A DNA stretch of 12,500 bases from Halisarca cf. caerulea (lineage: Eukaryota; Porifera; Demospongiae; Chondrillida; Halisarcidae), in NCBI GenBank assembly GCA_963170055.1, contig CAUJGJ010000336.1, forward strand, positions 2,000,923-2,013,422, given 5' to 3'. Made by a program: the position numbers and the translations under genes. Below the pieces are notes generated by a model. It saw only the letters and a program-made list of their open reading frames with translations. It made no database searches and had not been told where the DNA came from. This document shows, one piece after another, positions 1-11,583 of this stretch (positions are counted from its first letter, which is position 1; each line of letters begins with the position of its first letter).

Positions 1-1085
1 TGGACCTCTATAGTCTACCCACATGTTGAGATCTCCCCATCATTGTAGACTGTACTGAGTGGACCTCTATAGTCTACCCACATGTTGAGATCTCCCCATC
101 ATTGTAGACTGTACTGAGTGGACCTCTATAGTCTACCCACATGTTGAGATCTCCCCATCATTGTAGACTGTACTGAGTGGACCTCTATAATCCACCCACA
201 TGTTGAGACCTCCCCATCATTGTAGACTGTACTGAGTGGACCTCTATAATCTACCCACATGTTGAGATCTCCCCATCATTGTAGACTGTACTGAGTGGAC
301 CTCTATAATCTACCCACATGTTGAGACCTCCCCATCATTGTAGACTGTACTGAGTGGACCTCTATAATCTACCCACATGTTGAGACCTCCCCATCGCCAT
401 AGACTGTACCGAGTGGACCTCTAGAATGGACCTCTATAGTCTACCCACATGTTGAGATCTCCCCATCATTGTAGACTGTACTGAGTGGACCTCTATAGTC
501 TACCCACATGTTGAGATCTCCCCATCATTGTAGACTGTACTGAGTGGACCTCTATAGTCTACCCACATGTTGAGATCTCCCCATCATTGTAGACTGTACT
601 GAGTGGACCTCTATAGTCTACCCACATGTTGAGATCTCCCCATCATTGTAGACTGTACTGAGTGGACCTCTATAGTCTACCCACATGTTGAGATCTCCCC
701 ATCATTGTAGACTGTACTGAGTGGACCTCTATAGTCTACCCACATGTTGAGATCTCCCCATCATTGTAGACTGTACTGAGTGGACCTCTATAATCCACCC
801 ACATGTTGAGACCTCCCCATCATTGTAGACTGTACTGAGTGGACCTCTATAATCTACCCACATGTTGAGATCTCCCCATCATTGTAGACTGTACTGAGTG
901 GACCTCTATAATCTACCCACATGTTGAGACCTCCCCATCATTGTAGACTGTACTGAGTGGACCTCTATAATCTACCCACATGTTGAGACCTCCCCATCGC
1001 CATAGACTGTACCGAGTGGACCTCTAGAATGGACCTCTATAGTCTACCCACATGTTGAGACCTCCCCATCGCCATAGACTGTACC
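1..1085. repeat. 59-bp satellite array with higher-order structure
   Basis: About 18 head-to-tail copies of a 59-bp unit that begins TGGACCTCTATAGTCTACCC. Units differ at a few sites (TAGTCT/TAATCT/TAATCC; AGATCT/AGACCT; CATCATTG/CATCGCCA). After unit 7 and again after unit 17 there is a 13-base partial unit (414-426 and 1017-1029). Bases 604-1029 repeat bases 1-426 with no difference that I can see, giving a 603-bp higher-order period. The last unit (1030-1085) is truncated. No coding frame runs through it. It lies in the intron upstream of the first visible exon. Confidence 0.97.
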
Positions 1086-1154
1086 CACCAGCTTGTGGGA
1101 GTGTTGTGAAGGTAGTTGTAGAAGTATTGCTTGTCCTCTGACTCTTTCCGTTAG

Positions 1155-1376
1155 TCCTGGCAACTGCTGACAGTGACTACAGCGATGATGATCTGGACTA
1201 CGTCATTCCAGCTGGACAGGCAGAGGCGACTGTATGTAAAGGCCTCCCCATCATCAACGACTTTGATGTGGAGCAGAAAGAATGTCTGAATATAGAACTG
1301 TGTGTCTCGGATGAGACCAGTGGTGTTACGGTAATGAGACCCAACGGAACTGTCTGCATTCAAGATGACGATGTTG
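1155..1376 (+). CDS. Exon 1 in window: second half of Calx-beta domain 1
   Basis: Follows a CTCTTTCCGTTAG acceptor and ends at G|GTGAGG; both borders are phase 1 (74 codons). The product reads [20 protein letters not shown], the strand and PG turn of a Calx-beta second half. It continues with the acidic centre [11 protein letters not shown] and ends in QDDDV, a full terminal aspartate triplet. It carries a cysteine after the acidic centre (KECLNIELC) and an N-G-T sequon. The acceptor is a TAG without a long pyrimidine tract, so the start is slightly less certain than in other exons. The upstream half of this domain must lie left of the 59-bp array. Confidence 0.8.
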
Positions 1377-2224
1377 GTGAGGGGATTGACGTGGTGGGCA
1401 CAGAGTGTGGGGTGTAAGCAAACAAACATGGATGAGGAGTGACAGGGGGTGTGGTCAATAATCAACAGGGGGTGTGACCAGTAATGGGGTGTGGTCAGTG
1501 ATCAACAGGGGGTGTGGTTGGTGATCGACAGGAGGTGTGGTCAGTCATCAATGGTGGTGTAGTGTAGTCAGGGGGTGTGGTAGGTGATCATGAGTGGGTC
1601 TGTTGATGTTGTCCACTCACTCACCTGTTGATGTTGTCCACTCACTCACCTGTTGATGTTGTCCACTCACTCACCTGTTGATGTTGTCCACTCACTCACC
1701 TATTGATGCTGTCCACTCACTCTCCTGTTGATGTTGTCCACTCACTCACCTGTTGATGTTGTCCACTCACTCACCTGTTGATGCTGTCCACTCACCTGTT
1801 GATGTTGTCCACTCACTCTCCTGTTGATGTTGTCCACTCACTCACCTGTTGATGTTGTCCACTCACTCACCTGTTGATGCTGTCCACTCACCTGTTGATG
1901 TTGTCCACTCACTCACCTGTTGGTGCTGTCCACTCACCTGTTGATGTTGTCCACTCACTCACCTGTTGATGCTGTCCACTCAGATATAATGATAATGTTC
2001 AAAGTCGAGGAGATGGATGTCACTGAAGGAGATGGAGGGGTGGAAGTGTGTTTGATGAGCGATCACGAGTTCCCGACAGAGACAACGATAAATCTTTCTC
2101 TGGAAGACTGCGAAGGGGACCCTTGTGAAGGCTCTGCTACTGGTGTGTGTGTATGTGTGTGTGTGTGTGGGTGTGTGTGTGTGTGCGCGTGTGTGTTTGT
2201 GTGTGTGTGTGTGTGTTGTGTGTG

Positions 2225-2255
<31 letters not shown>

Positions 2256-2280
2256 ATGTGTGTGTGTGTGTGTGTGTGTA

Positions 2281-2314
<34 letters not shown>

Positions 2315-2907
2315 CGCGCACGTGGTGTGTGTGTGTATGTATATGTGTGTGTGTGTGTGTGTGCAGAGCTCGAAAATGCAACCGGACATCGGACATTTTC
2401 CGATCATTTTCAGTAAATGTCCGGATGTTATTAACTTTGTCAGGACATTGTGTCTGGTCAAAGAAAGTGTTTATGGCTGTAGGAGGCTGTCATTGTTCAG
2501 GTGACAGATTTGTGGTCTGTCACTTTCTGTTATTAATTAGGTAGTGGCACCATAGGATAGAAGCAGCTGTTTAGTAGCCTTGCAGTTCTAAACAGCCTCT
2601 CCTAAGTGTATATGGACACTGGTGCTTTAGAAGCCAGTTGCACAAAGCCTTTTCACTTACACTGAAAGCAATGCTATTGTTTTGGGACTGGGAAATGCTA
2701 AATTGCTACTGCACATAGCATGAAAATAACGGAAACTGCATATATATGCTGGCTTACAACTGCATACATAGTAGCAAGGAGTAACTAGCAAAGTATGTGA
2801 TTGCTATAGTCAAACTATCATGTCCAAGCAAATTTTAAATGTCCGGGCATTCTGGAGTTAGTCAGGACATGTTGTCCAGACACCTCCAAAAAGTTATCGT
2901 GAGCTCT

Positions 2908-2954
<47 letters not shown>

Positions 2955-4501
2955 CTATATATTACATTATGAAGGACATCTCTCAGCACTAAATGTATGA
3001 TACAAAGTATTGTCTGTAAATACATACGTATGTGCCTTCATCTGCTGTGTAAACTTTGTTGTTTACTGCTTTGCTATTTGTAAACAAGTGTTTGTGTTTA
3101 CTTTCAGGAGGAGAGGACTATGAGAGTGGCGAGTATATGGTAGTGTTTGGAGCTAGAGACACTCGCGCCTGTGTTGAGATACCTATCGAGGACGACGATG
3201 TCCTGGAGAAGACGGAATGCTTCAAAGTGAACTACAACATCCCCGAGGACACACCAGGAGTGATGAGGTCAACTGATGGACCCAACGAGTTGACTGTCAG
3301 CATCATTGAAAATGATGGTGTGTTGTTTGGTGTTCTCGTTGTTTTTTGTTGTCTTCAATATTGTTTGTCAACATTATTGTATTTGCAAATTGACTCTTCT
3401 TTTCTAGTGTTCACTATATCACCTGTCACCAGTCACTTTGTAGAGCAGCCACCTGTCTATACCAGTCACTTTGTAGAGCAGCCACCTGTCTATACCAGTC
3501 ACTTTGTAGAGCAGCCACCTGTCTATAGTGGTCACTGTATGAAGCAGCCACCTGTCTATAGTGGTCACTGTATGAAGCAGCCACCTGTCTATAGTGGTCA
3601 CTGTATGAAGCAGCCACCTGTCTATAGTGGTCACTGTATAAAGCAGCCACCTGTCTATAGTGGTCACTGTATAAAACAGCCACCTGTCTATAGTGGTCAC
3701 TGTACAAAGCAGTCACCTGTCTATAGTGGTCACTGTATAAAGCAGCCACCTGTCTATAGTGGTCACTGTATAAAGCAGCCACCTGTCTATAGTGGTCACT
3801 GTATAAAGCAGCCACCTGTCTGTAGTGGTCACTCTATAGGGCAGCCACCTGTCTACAGTGGTCACTGTATAAAGCAGCCACCTGTCTATAGTGGTCACTG
3901 TATAAAGCAGCCACCTGTCTATAGTGGTCACTGTATAAAGCAGCCACCTGTCTATAGTGGTCACTCTATAGGGCAGCCACCTGTCTACAACAACCACTAT
4001 AGGGTGTCCTTTTTACATACTGTACAAATGCTTAACTGAATGTTTGATAAATCCTGTTCTACTCATCCCTTCCCTCCTCCCTTCCCTTCTCCCTCCTCTC
4101 CTCCCTCCCCCTCCCTCCTCTTCCCTCCCTCCCCCTCCCCTCCTCCCCCTCCCCTCTAGTCCTGGGTGTCATGTTCAAGCCAGTCTCCTATTCAGTACAA
4201 GAAGAGGCTGGGATGGCTCAGTTGATGGTGATGGCCAACATCTCCTCTCAATGTCCGTTTGATGTACAAATTGTTACTGAGGACGGTACAGCCAATGGTG
4301 AGTGCTTGCAAGTACAGTGGAATCTCTGAATGAAGGACACTTTGGGACAGTCATTTTGTCCTTTGTAAAGAGGTTGTCCTCTTTGGGAGATTAAAAATGT
4401 ATTGGAACTATAGAGGGAAAATATCTTGGGACTTCCAGCTGTGTCCTTTGTAGAGAGAGTGTCCTCATGTCAACGTGTCCACTATTGGAGATGTCACTGT
4501 A

Positions 4502-4554
<53 letters not shown>

Positions 4555-7500
4555 GCACATGCTGTGTGTACTGCACATGCTGTGTGTACTGAATGTGGTG
4601 TGTTTGCTACGAGTGCTGTGACTGTTATGGCAGCACCTACTCCAATGTGTTTGCATGATGAATGTTGAATGAACGGCATTGTCTGATGTGGAAGACAGCG
4701 CAGCCCAATGGTTTGTTTATGCACTGAAATCAGCCTCTCACAACCCCTCCCACTTCTCACAAACCCTCCCACTCCTCACAACCCTCCCACTCCACAACCC
4801 CTCCCACTCCTCACAACCCCTCCCACTCCTTGCAACCCCTCCCACTCCGATCCTTAGCTCCAAGTGACTACATCTCCCATGACAACACTCCAGTACAGTT
4901 CCCCGCCCTAGCAACCAGTGTCAAGGTGGACGTCATCATTATTGACGACGAAGAACTTGAATGTCCAGAGAATTTCACTACTCGTATTGTGGTACCAGAG
5001 GAATTTGCTGAATGTGGAGTTGTTGTCCATGACAACCAGGGAAGCGCCTTGGTTACCATTGAACCCGACCCTAATGACAACATTGTTGTCAACTTTGTTG
5101 ATGATTCTCCTGTGATAGTGACAGAGGGGATGGAGAGTGTGACGGTGATGCTGATGTTGACGGGAACGTCAGAGTATCCAGTGACAGTGAAAGCCACACC
5201 TCAAGCCGGCACTGCTTCAGGTGAGGATTAATGTTACCATGGTAACCTACATACAGATCTCAAATGTCTGTTAACTAATGTCCTAAACTAACCAGAAGTG
5301 TCTGTAATGATGGTCAGCTTTCCTGAGCTGAAGCTCATGTGTGCAAGTCTGGTCTGTTCTGTAGCTTCTGGTGACTTCAGTGGTGAACCAGTTATGGTGA
5401 CGTTTGCCCCAGAAGAGACAAAAGTCTCCATTACCATACCGCTTGGTGATGATGGTGTATCTGAGCCAGACGAATCGTTCTCCATTGTTCTTATGTTGTT
5501 GATGAGCTGTCCAGGTGTCAGCATTGGTGAGACTGCCCTCGAGGTGGTTGTCAAGGACAACGATCCAGTGGTGTGTGGGTGGGATCCAGCAGAGTACATG
5601 GTGGAGGAACCTGACGGTGAAGGGAAGAGAGAAGTGACGCAGAGGATTGTTTGCAACCGGAACTCTTCTGTTCCGTTCACCATCGTTGTTTCAACAGCTG
5701 ATGGAACAGCAACAAGTGAGTGACTTACTATACAGTCCTACCAGTACCTCTTCTTCTAACCCCTCCACTCCTAACCCCTCCACTCCTTACCTCCCCACTC
5801 CCAACCTCTCTGCTCCTAACCTCCCCACTCCCAACCTCCCCACTCCCAACCTCCCCACTCCCAACCTCTCTGCTCCTAACCTCCCCACTCCCAACCTCTC
5901 CACTCCTAACCCCTCCACTCCGAACCTCTCCACTCCTTACCTCCCCACTCCCAACCTCTCTGCTCCTAACCTCCCCACTCCCAACCTCTCCACTCCTAAC
6001 CTCTCAACTCCCAACCTCCCCACTCCTTACCTTCCCACTCCTAACCTATCTGCTCCTAACCTCCCCACTCCCAACCTCTCCACTCCTAACCTCTCCACTC
6101 CCAACCTCTCCACTCCCAACCTCTCTGCTCCCAACCTCCCCACTCCTAACCTTCCCACTCCTAACCTCTCCACTCCTAACCTCTCCACTCCTAACCTCCC
6201 CACTCCTAACCTTTCCACTCCTAACTTCCCCATTCCTAATCTCCCAACTCCCAACCTCTGCACTCCTAACCTCTCCACTCCTAACCTCCCCACTCCTAAC
6301 CTCTCCACTTCTAACCTCTCCACTTCTATAACCTCTCCACTTCTATAACCTCCCCACTCCTAACCTCTCCACTCCCCACCTCCCACTCCTAACCTTTCCA
6401 CTCCTAACTTCCCCATTCCTAATCTCCCAACTCCCAACCTTTGCACTTCTAACCTCTCCACTCCTAACCTCCCCACTCCTAACCTCTCCACTCCCCACCT
6501 CCCACTTCTAACCTTTCCACTCCTAACTTCCCCATTCCTAATCTCCCAACTCCCAACCTCTGCACTCTTAACCTCTCCACTCCTAACCTCCCCACTCCTA
6601 ACCTCTCCACTTCTAACCTCCCCACTCCTAACCTCTCCACTCCTAACCTCCCCACTCCTAACCTCTCTACTCCCCACCTCCCACTCCTGACCTCTCCATT
6701 CCCCACCTCCCCACTCCTAACCTCTCCACTCCTAACCTCCCCACTCCTGACCTCTCCATTCCCCACCTCTCCACTCCTAACCTCTCCATTCCCTACCTCC
6801 CCATTCCTAGCCTCTCCATTCCCAACCTCCCCACTCCTAACCTCTCCACTCCCCACCTCCCACTCCTGACCTCTCCATTCCCACCTTCCCACTCCTAACC
6901 TCTCCACTCCTAAATTCCTTACTCCTAGCCTCCCCACCTCCCACTCCTAACCTCTTCACTCCTGACCTCTCCATTCCCCACCTCCCCACTCCAAACTTCC
7001 CCACTCCTAGCTTCCCCACTCCTAACCTCCCCACTCCCTACCTCCCACTCCTAACCTCTTCACTCCTGACCTCTCCATTCCCCACCTCCCCACTCCTAGC
7101 CTCTCCACTCCCAACCTCTCCACTCCCAATGTCTCCACTCCTAACCTCTTTGCCCCTATCCTCTCCACTCCTAATTTTGTAGAAACCTCCATTTTGTGTT
7201 CTGCAGCAGTAGCCACTGTCTGAAGGCCTACAAACAAGGATACCTTTTACATGATATCCTCACATCTTTGCAGGTGGAGAGGACTTCGAAGGGATACGAG
7301 AACAAGCTGTCACCTTTGAACCAGGCACCACCTCAGCTGCAGTTGTAGTGAATGTAGAACCTGATGAGATATCAGAAGGAGATGAGACCTTCTTCTCTGA
7401 AATTAGTACCAATGACAATACCATCAGTAGTGGAGTGGATGTTAGCATTGGAGTGGACAATTCTACGGTAACCATTGTCGATAATGACGTAATCAGATGT

Positions 7501-8005
7501 GGGTTTTCCCCTGTGGATTACCCCACAAGTGAAATGGAGAATGCCACACTAATGATAGTGTGCAGTGGTGTGGCGGCTTTTGATTATGTTGTCATGGTTA
7601 CCACCCAACAACAAACAGCCATGGGTGAGTCACCCAATACAGTTGGATGGAGTGGGTGGGGCCAAGGGTACAGTGGGAGGGGTCACTTGCCATGTGATGA
7701 TACACATTTGTATTGTCACATGATAGTCATGTGATAGTTGTTTATTCCAACCAATTGAATTATGACTAACCATGTGCAGTCTGTCATGTGCTAGTCATGT
7801 GACTTAAACCACAGTGTCTGTCATGTGATAGTCATGTGACTTCCCCACAGATCCCAGTGACTATGTTGGAGGCACATACAGTGTCACCATTCCAGCTGGT
7901 CAGACAACAGCAAAAGTTGATGTTCCAGTTATAGATGACAGCATCATGGAAGGTGTGTACTCCCTTATATTCTACAGTACATAGTCACTAGTGTGTAGTG
8001 TACTG

Positions 8006-8059
<54 letters not shown>

Positions 8060-8114
8060 ATGTGTGTGTATGTGTGTATGAGAGAGAGTGTATGTGTGTG
8101 CGTGAGAGTGTGTG

Positions 8115-8161
<47 letters not shown>

Positions 8162-8493
8162 TGTTGCACGTGTGTGTACTCGTATGTTGTCTACCTCATC
8201 TATCCCTGTCATCATTACTTGCAGGTAACGAGACTTTTAAGGCCACTCTAGTGGTATCCGATGAGACTGCTGACATGGGTATACATCCTAAGCCGAACAC
8301 TTCCATGGCAACGGTTGAAATAATTGACGACGATGAGGTGACGTGCAGGTTTGAGAGAAGGAGCTACTCTGCTGAAGAGTCTGAAGGGAAAATGAACATT
8401 AGTGTTGTGTGTGAGGGAGAGTTCAGTGTACCGTTCGATGTTGAAGTTCCCTTCACTTCAGTGGATGCTGTAGGTGAGTGTGGAAGTGTTGGG

Positions 8494-8526
<33 letters not shown>

Positions 8527-8549
8527 TGTGTGTGTGTGTCTGTGTGTGT

Positions 8550-8581
<32 letters not shown>

Positions 8582-9227
8582 CTGTGTGTGTGTGTGTGTA
8601 TGTTAGGGAGTGTGTTATGGGGAGTGTGTATTAGGGAGTGTGTGTTATGGGGAGTGGGTGTTAGGGAGTGGGTGTTAGGGAGTGTGTATTAGGGAGTGTG
8701 TATTAGGGAGTGTGTGTTATGGGGAGTGTGTGTTATGGGGAGTGTGTGGTAGGGAGTGTGTGGTAGGGAGTGTGTGGTAGGGAGTGTGTGTTAGGGAGTG
8801 TGTTTTAGAGTGTGGGTGTTCGGGAGTGTGTGTATGCATACTTGTGCATGTTCATGAGCAATTATATGTATGTATGAGGACACATGCACACATACTGTAC
8901 CACTTGTTTATTTGCATACAATCGTACAGAGTATGTGTGCCATTGGTCAATGGTAGAGGTAGTCCCCTGGTATGTGCCCTGTAGTACTGTATAAGACAAC
9001 AAGCACATTATGTGTACACACACACACACACACACACACACCTTTAGCCTTTAACCTTTAACCGCCCATCTGTTGATGATGGCGATATCCTTGAGCAAGG
9101 TGCCCTGGATATGTTGACTAGGGGCTCAATTTGAGGAGGAACGCTGCTTCTGTTGTGACCCATCACAGAACCATCTGTGTGGGTTAGATCTCATTGTCGT
9201 CTCTCTTTGTGTGTGTGTATGCACGAT

Positions 9228-9270
<43 letters not shown>

Positions 9271-9275
9271 ACACA

Positions 9276-9330
<55 letters not shown>

Positions 9331-11583
9331 TCTTCCGGTATACTGCAGATGGGGAAGACTTTGATGGGACAACACAGGTGATCACCTTTCAGCCTGGTGT
9401 GTCCTCCATAACAGTCAGCATTCCCATCACTGATGATAACATCGCAGAATGTGATGAGGACTTTGGGGGAAATCTGGAATTACCAGAAAGATCTAAACTG
9501 CTCGGGGTTAGAACTTGTGTTATCATCACTGTTATCACCACCTCCACCATTGTCACCACCAGCACCAGCACCACCTCCACCATTGTCACCACCAGCACCA
9601 GCACTACCTCCACCATTGTCACCACCAGCACCAGCACTACCTCCACCATTGTCACCACCAGCACCAGCACTACCTCCACCATAGTCACCATCCATCACCC
9701 TCCCCATCTCCTGTCACACTCTCCATCACCCTCCCCATCTCCTGTCACCCTCTCCATCACCCTCCCCATCTTCTGTCACCCTCTCCATCACCCTCCCCAT
9801 CGATCTCCTGCCACCCTCTCCATCACCCTCCCCATCTCCTGTCACCCTCTCCATCACCCTCCCCATCTCCTGTCACCCTCTCCTTCACCCTCCCCATCTT
9901 CTATCACTGTCTCCATCACCCTCCCCATCTCCTGTCACCCTCTCCATCACCCTCCCCATCTTCTATCACTGTCTCCATCACCCTCCCCATCTTCTGTCAC
10001 TGTTTCAACAAGTGCCATCATCCCTCCATCCCGGTCTGCTAGGTGAAGCTTGGTGAACCTGACAGAGCTGTGTTGACCATAACAGATGAGGACACCGTCA
10101 CTTGTATGTTTGCAGGAGAAGAGGGAGAGACAGTTATACCAGAATCAGTGAATGCTTCATTGATGGTCATGTTGAGTGGTAGTGCGTCCACAGACATCAC
10201 ATGTGTGCTGACCACAATGGACATCACTGCCACAGGTGAGTGTGTGCTGCTGGTGAGAGTGTGCTGCTGGTGAAGGTGCTACTGGTGAGTGTGTGCTGCT
10301 GGTGAGTGTGTGCTGCTGGTGAAGGTGCTACTGGTGAGTGGGTGTTATTGGTAAAGGTGCTGCTGGTGAGGATGCTGCTGAGGGTGTGCTGTTGGTAAAG
10401 GTGCTGCTGGTGAGGGTACTGCTGAGGGTGCTGCTGGTGAGTATGTGTTATTGGTGAGGGGAGGGTGCTAGCTGCTAATGAGTGTGTGCTATTGGTGAGG
10501 ATGCTACTGGTGAGTGTGTGCTCTTGCTGTGTGCTGTTGGTGAGGGTGCTGCTGGTGTGTACTACTGGTGAGTGTGTGCTATTGGTGAGGGTGCTGCTTG
10601 TGAGTTTGCATGTGCTGCTGGTGAGTGTGCTATTGGTGTGTGCTGTTGGTGAGTGTGTGCTATTGGTGTGTGCTGTTGGTGAGTGTGTTGTTGATGAGTG
10701 TGTGCTGCTGATGAGTGTGTTGTTGGTGAGTGTGTGCTATTGGTGTGTGCTGTTGGTGAGTGTGTGCCACTGGTGAGTGTGCTATTGGTGTGTGTTGTTG
10801 GTGAGTGTGTGCTGCTGGTGAGTGTGTACTATTGGTGTGTGCTGTTGGTGAATGTTGTTGTGTGTGCTGGTGAGGGTACTGGCTATGAATTTGCATGTGC
10901 TGCTGCTGAGTGTGTGGTTGTACTGTACAGTGGACATTAGTCTGAGGCTGTTAGCTGTCCTTTGTATGCAGGTTGTACTGTACAGTGGACATTAGTCTGG
11001 GGCTGTTAACTGTCCTTTGTATGCAGGTTGTACTGTACAGTGAACATTAGTCTGGGGCTGCTAGTGTCCTTTATATGCAGGTTGTACTGTACAGTGGACA
11101 TTAGTCTGGGGCTGTTAACTGTCCTTTGTATGCAGGTTGTACTGTACAGTGAACATTAGTCTGGGGCTGTTAACTGTCCTTTGTATGCAGTTTAGATGGT
11201 GGTATTGTGATCTTCTGTTCTCTTGCTGTGTTAACAGATGGAATGGACTACACTGGAGGTAGCTACCAGGCAACCTTCTCTCCTGGGGAGACCAAGAAGA
11301 ACATCATCATTCCTTCCATCGATGACATAGAACCTGAGAAGAGAGAGTGCTACAGAGTCACTTTGAGCACAACTGAAGAATCAGCCGACTGTGGGGCTGA
11401 GGTGGGAGAGAGGAATGAGAAGAGAGTATGTCTCATTGACAATGATGCTGTCACCGTGGAGTTTGATCCGGACGAATACGCAGTAGACGAGTCGGATGGT
11501 GGAGTTAAGGTCTTTGTGAAGACAAGTAACACTGCTGTCAGAGACTTCATGATACAGATTGAGTGTAGTGACGGAACAGCTAA

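Noticed and set aside
1..1085. CRISPR array
   Set aside because: The 59-bp units are directly adjacent, without unique spacers, and the genome is clearly eukaryotic.
1151..1465. Minus-strand 104-residue frame
   Set aside because: It is antisense to exon 1 and shows no domain or composition signal.
1980..2544. Cys-Val-rich and His-Thr-rich open frames on both strands
   Set aside because: They are translations of the GT microsatellite; only 1984-2142 has real coding signal. The same holds around 4400-4660, 7970-8690, 9190-9385, 11350-11683 and 12039-12263.
3413..3997. Minus-strand frames of 93-129 codons in the 33-bp array
   Set aside because: All frames are open because the unit is 33 bp; they are antisense to an intron and have no other support.
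5233..5246. Perfect palindrome GTTACCATGGTAAC in intron 5
   Set aside because: It is short and isolated; I see no partner sites or other signal to give it a role.
5757..7174. Interstitial telomere (CCTAACC) and, at 8603-8830, TTAGGG
   Set aside because: The motifs are parts of 15-base and 14- to 16-base units, not a 6-base telomeric period.
5647..7237. Long Pro/Leu/Ser/Thr frames (plus) and Gly/Val/Arg/Leu frames (minus) over the 15-bp array
   Set aside because: The unit length is a multiple of three, which keeps frames open. The plus frame that starts in exon 6 is not the exon's coding frame, and the coding frame stops at once after the donor.
9065..9190. SINE or tRNA-derived element suggested by CCTTGAGCAAGGTGCC
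   Set aside because: I see no A and B box pair, no tail and no flanking duplication, so it is noted only as unassigned intron sequence.
10465..10940. Frames rich in Leu/Val/Cys or His/Gln/Thr in intron 11
   Set aside because: They come from the GCTGCTGGTGAGTGTGT-type repeat and are not in frame with, or spliced to, the Calx-beta exons.
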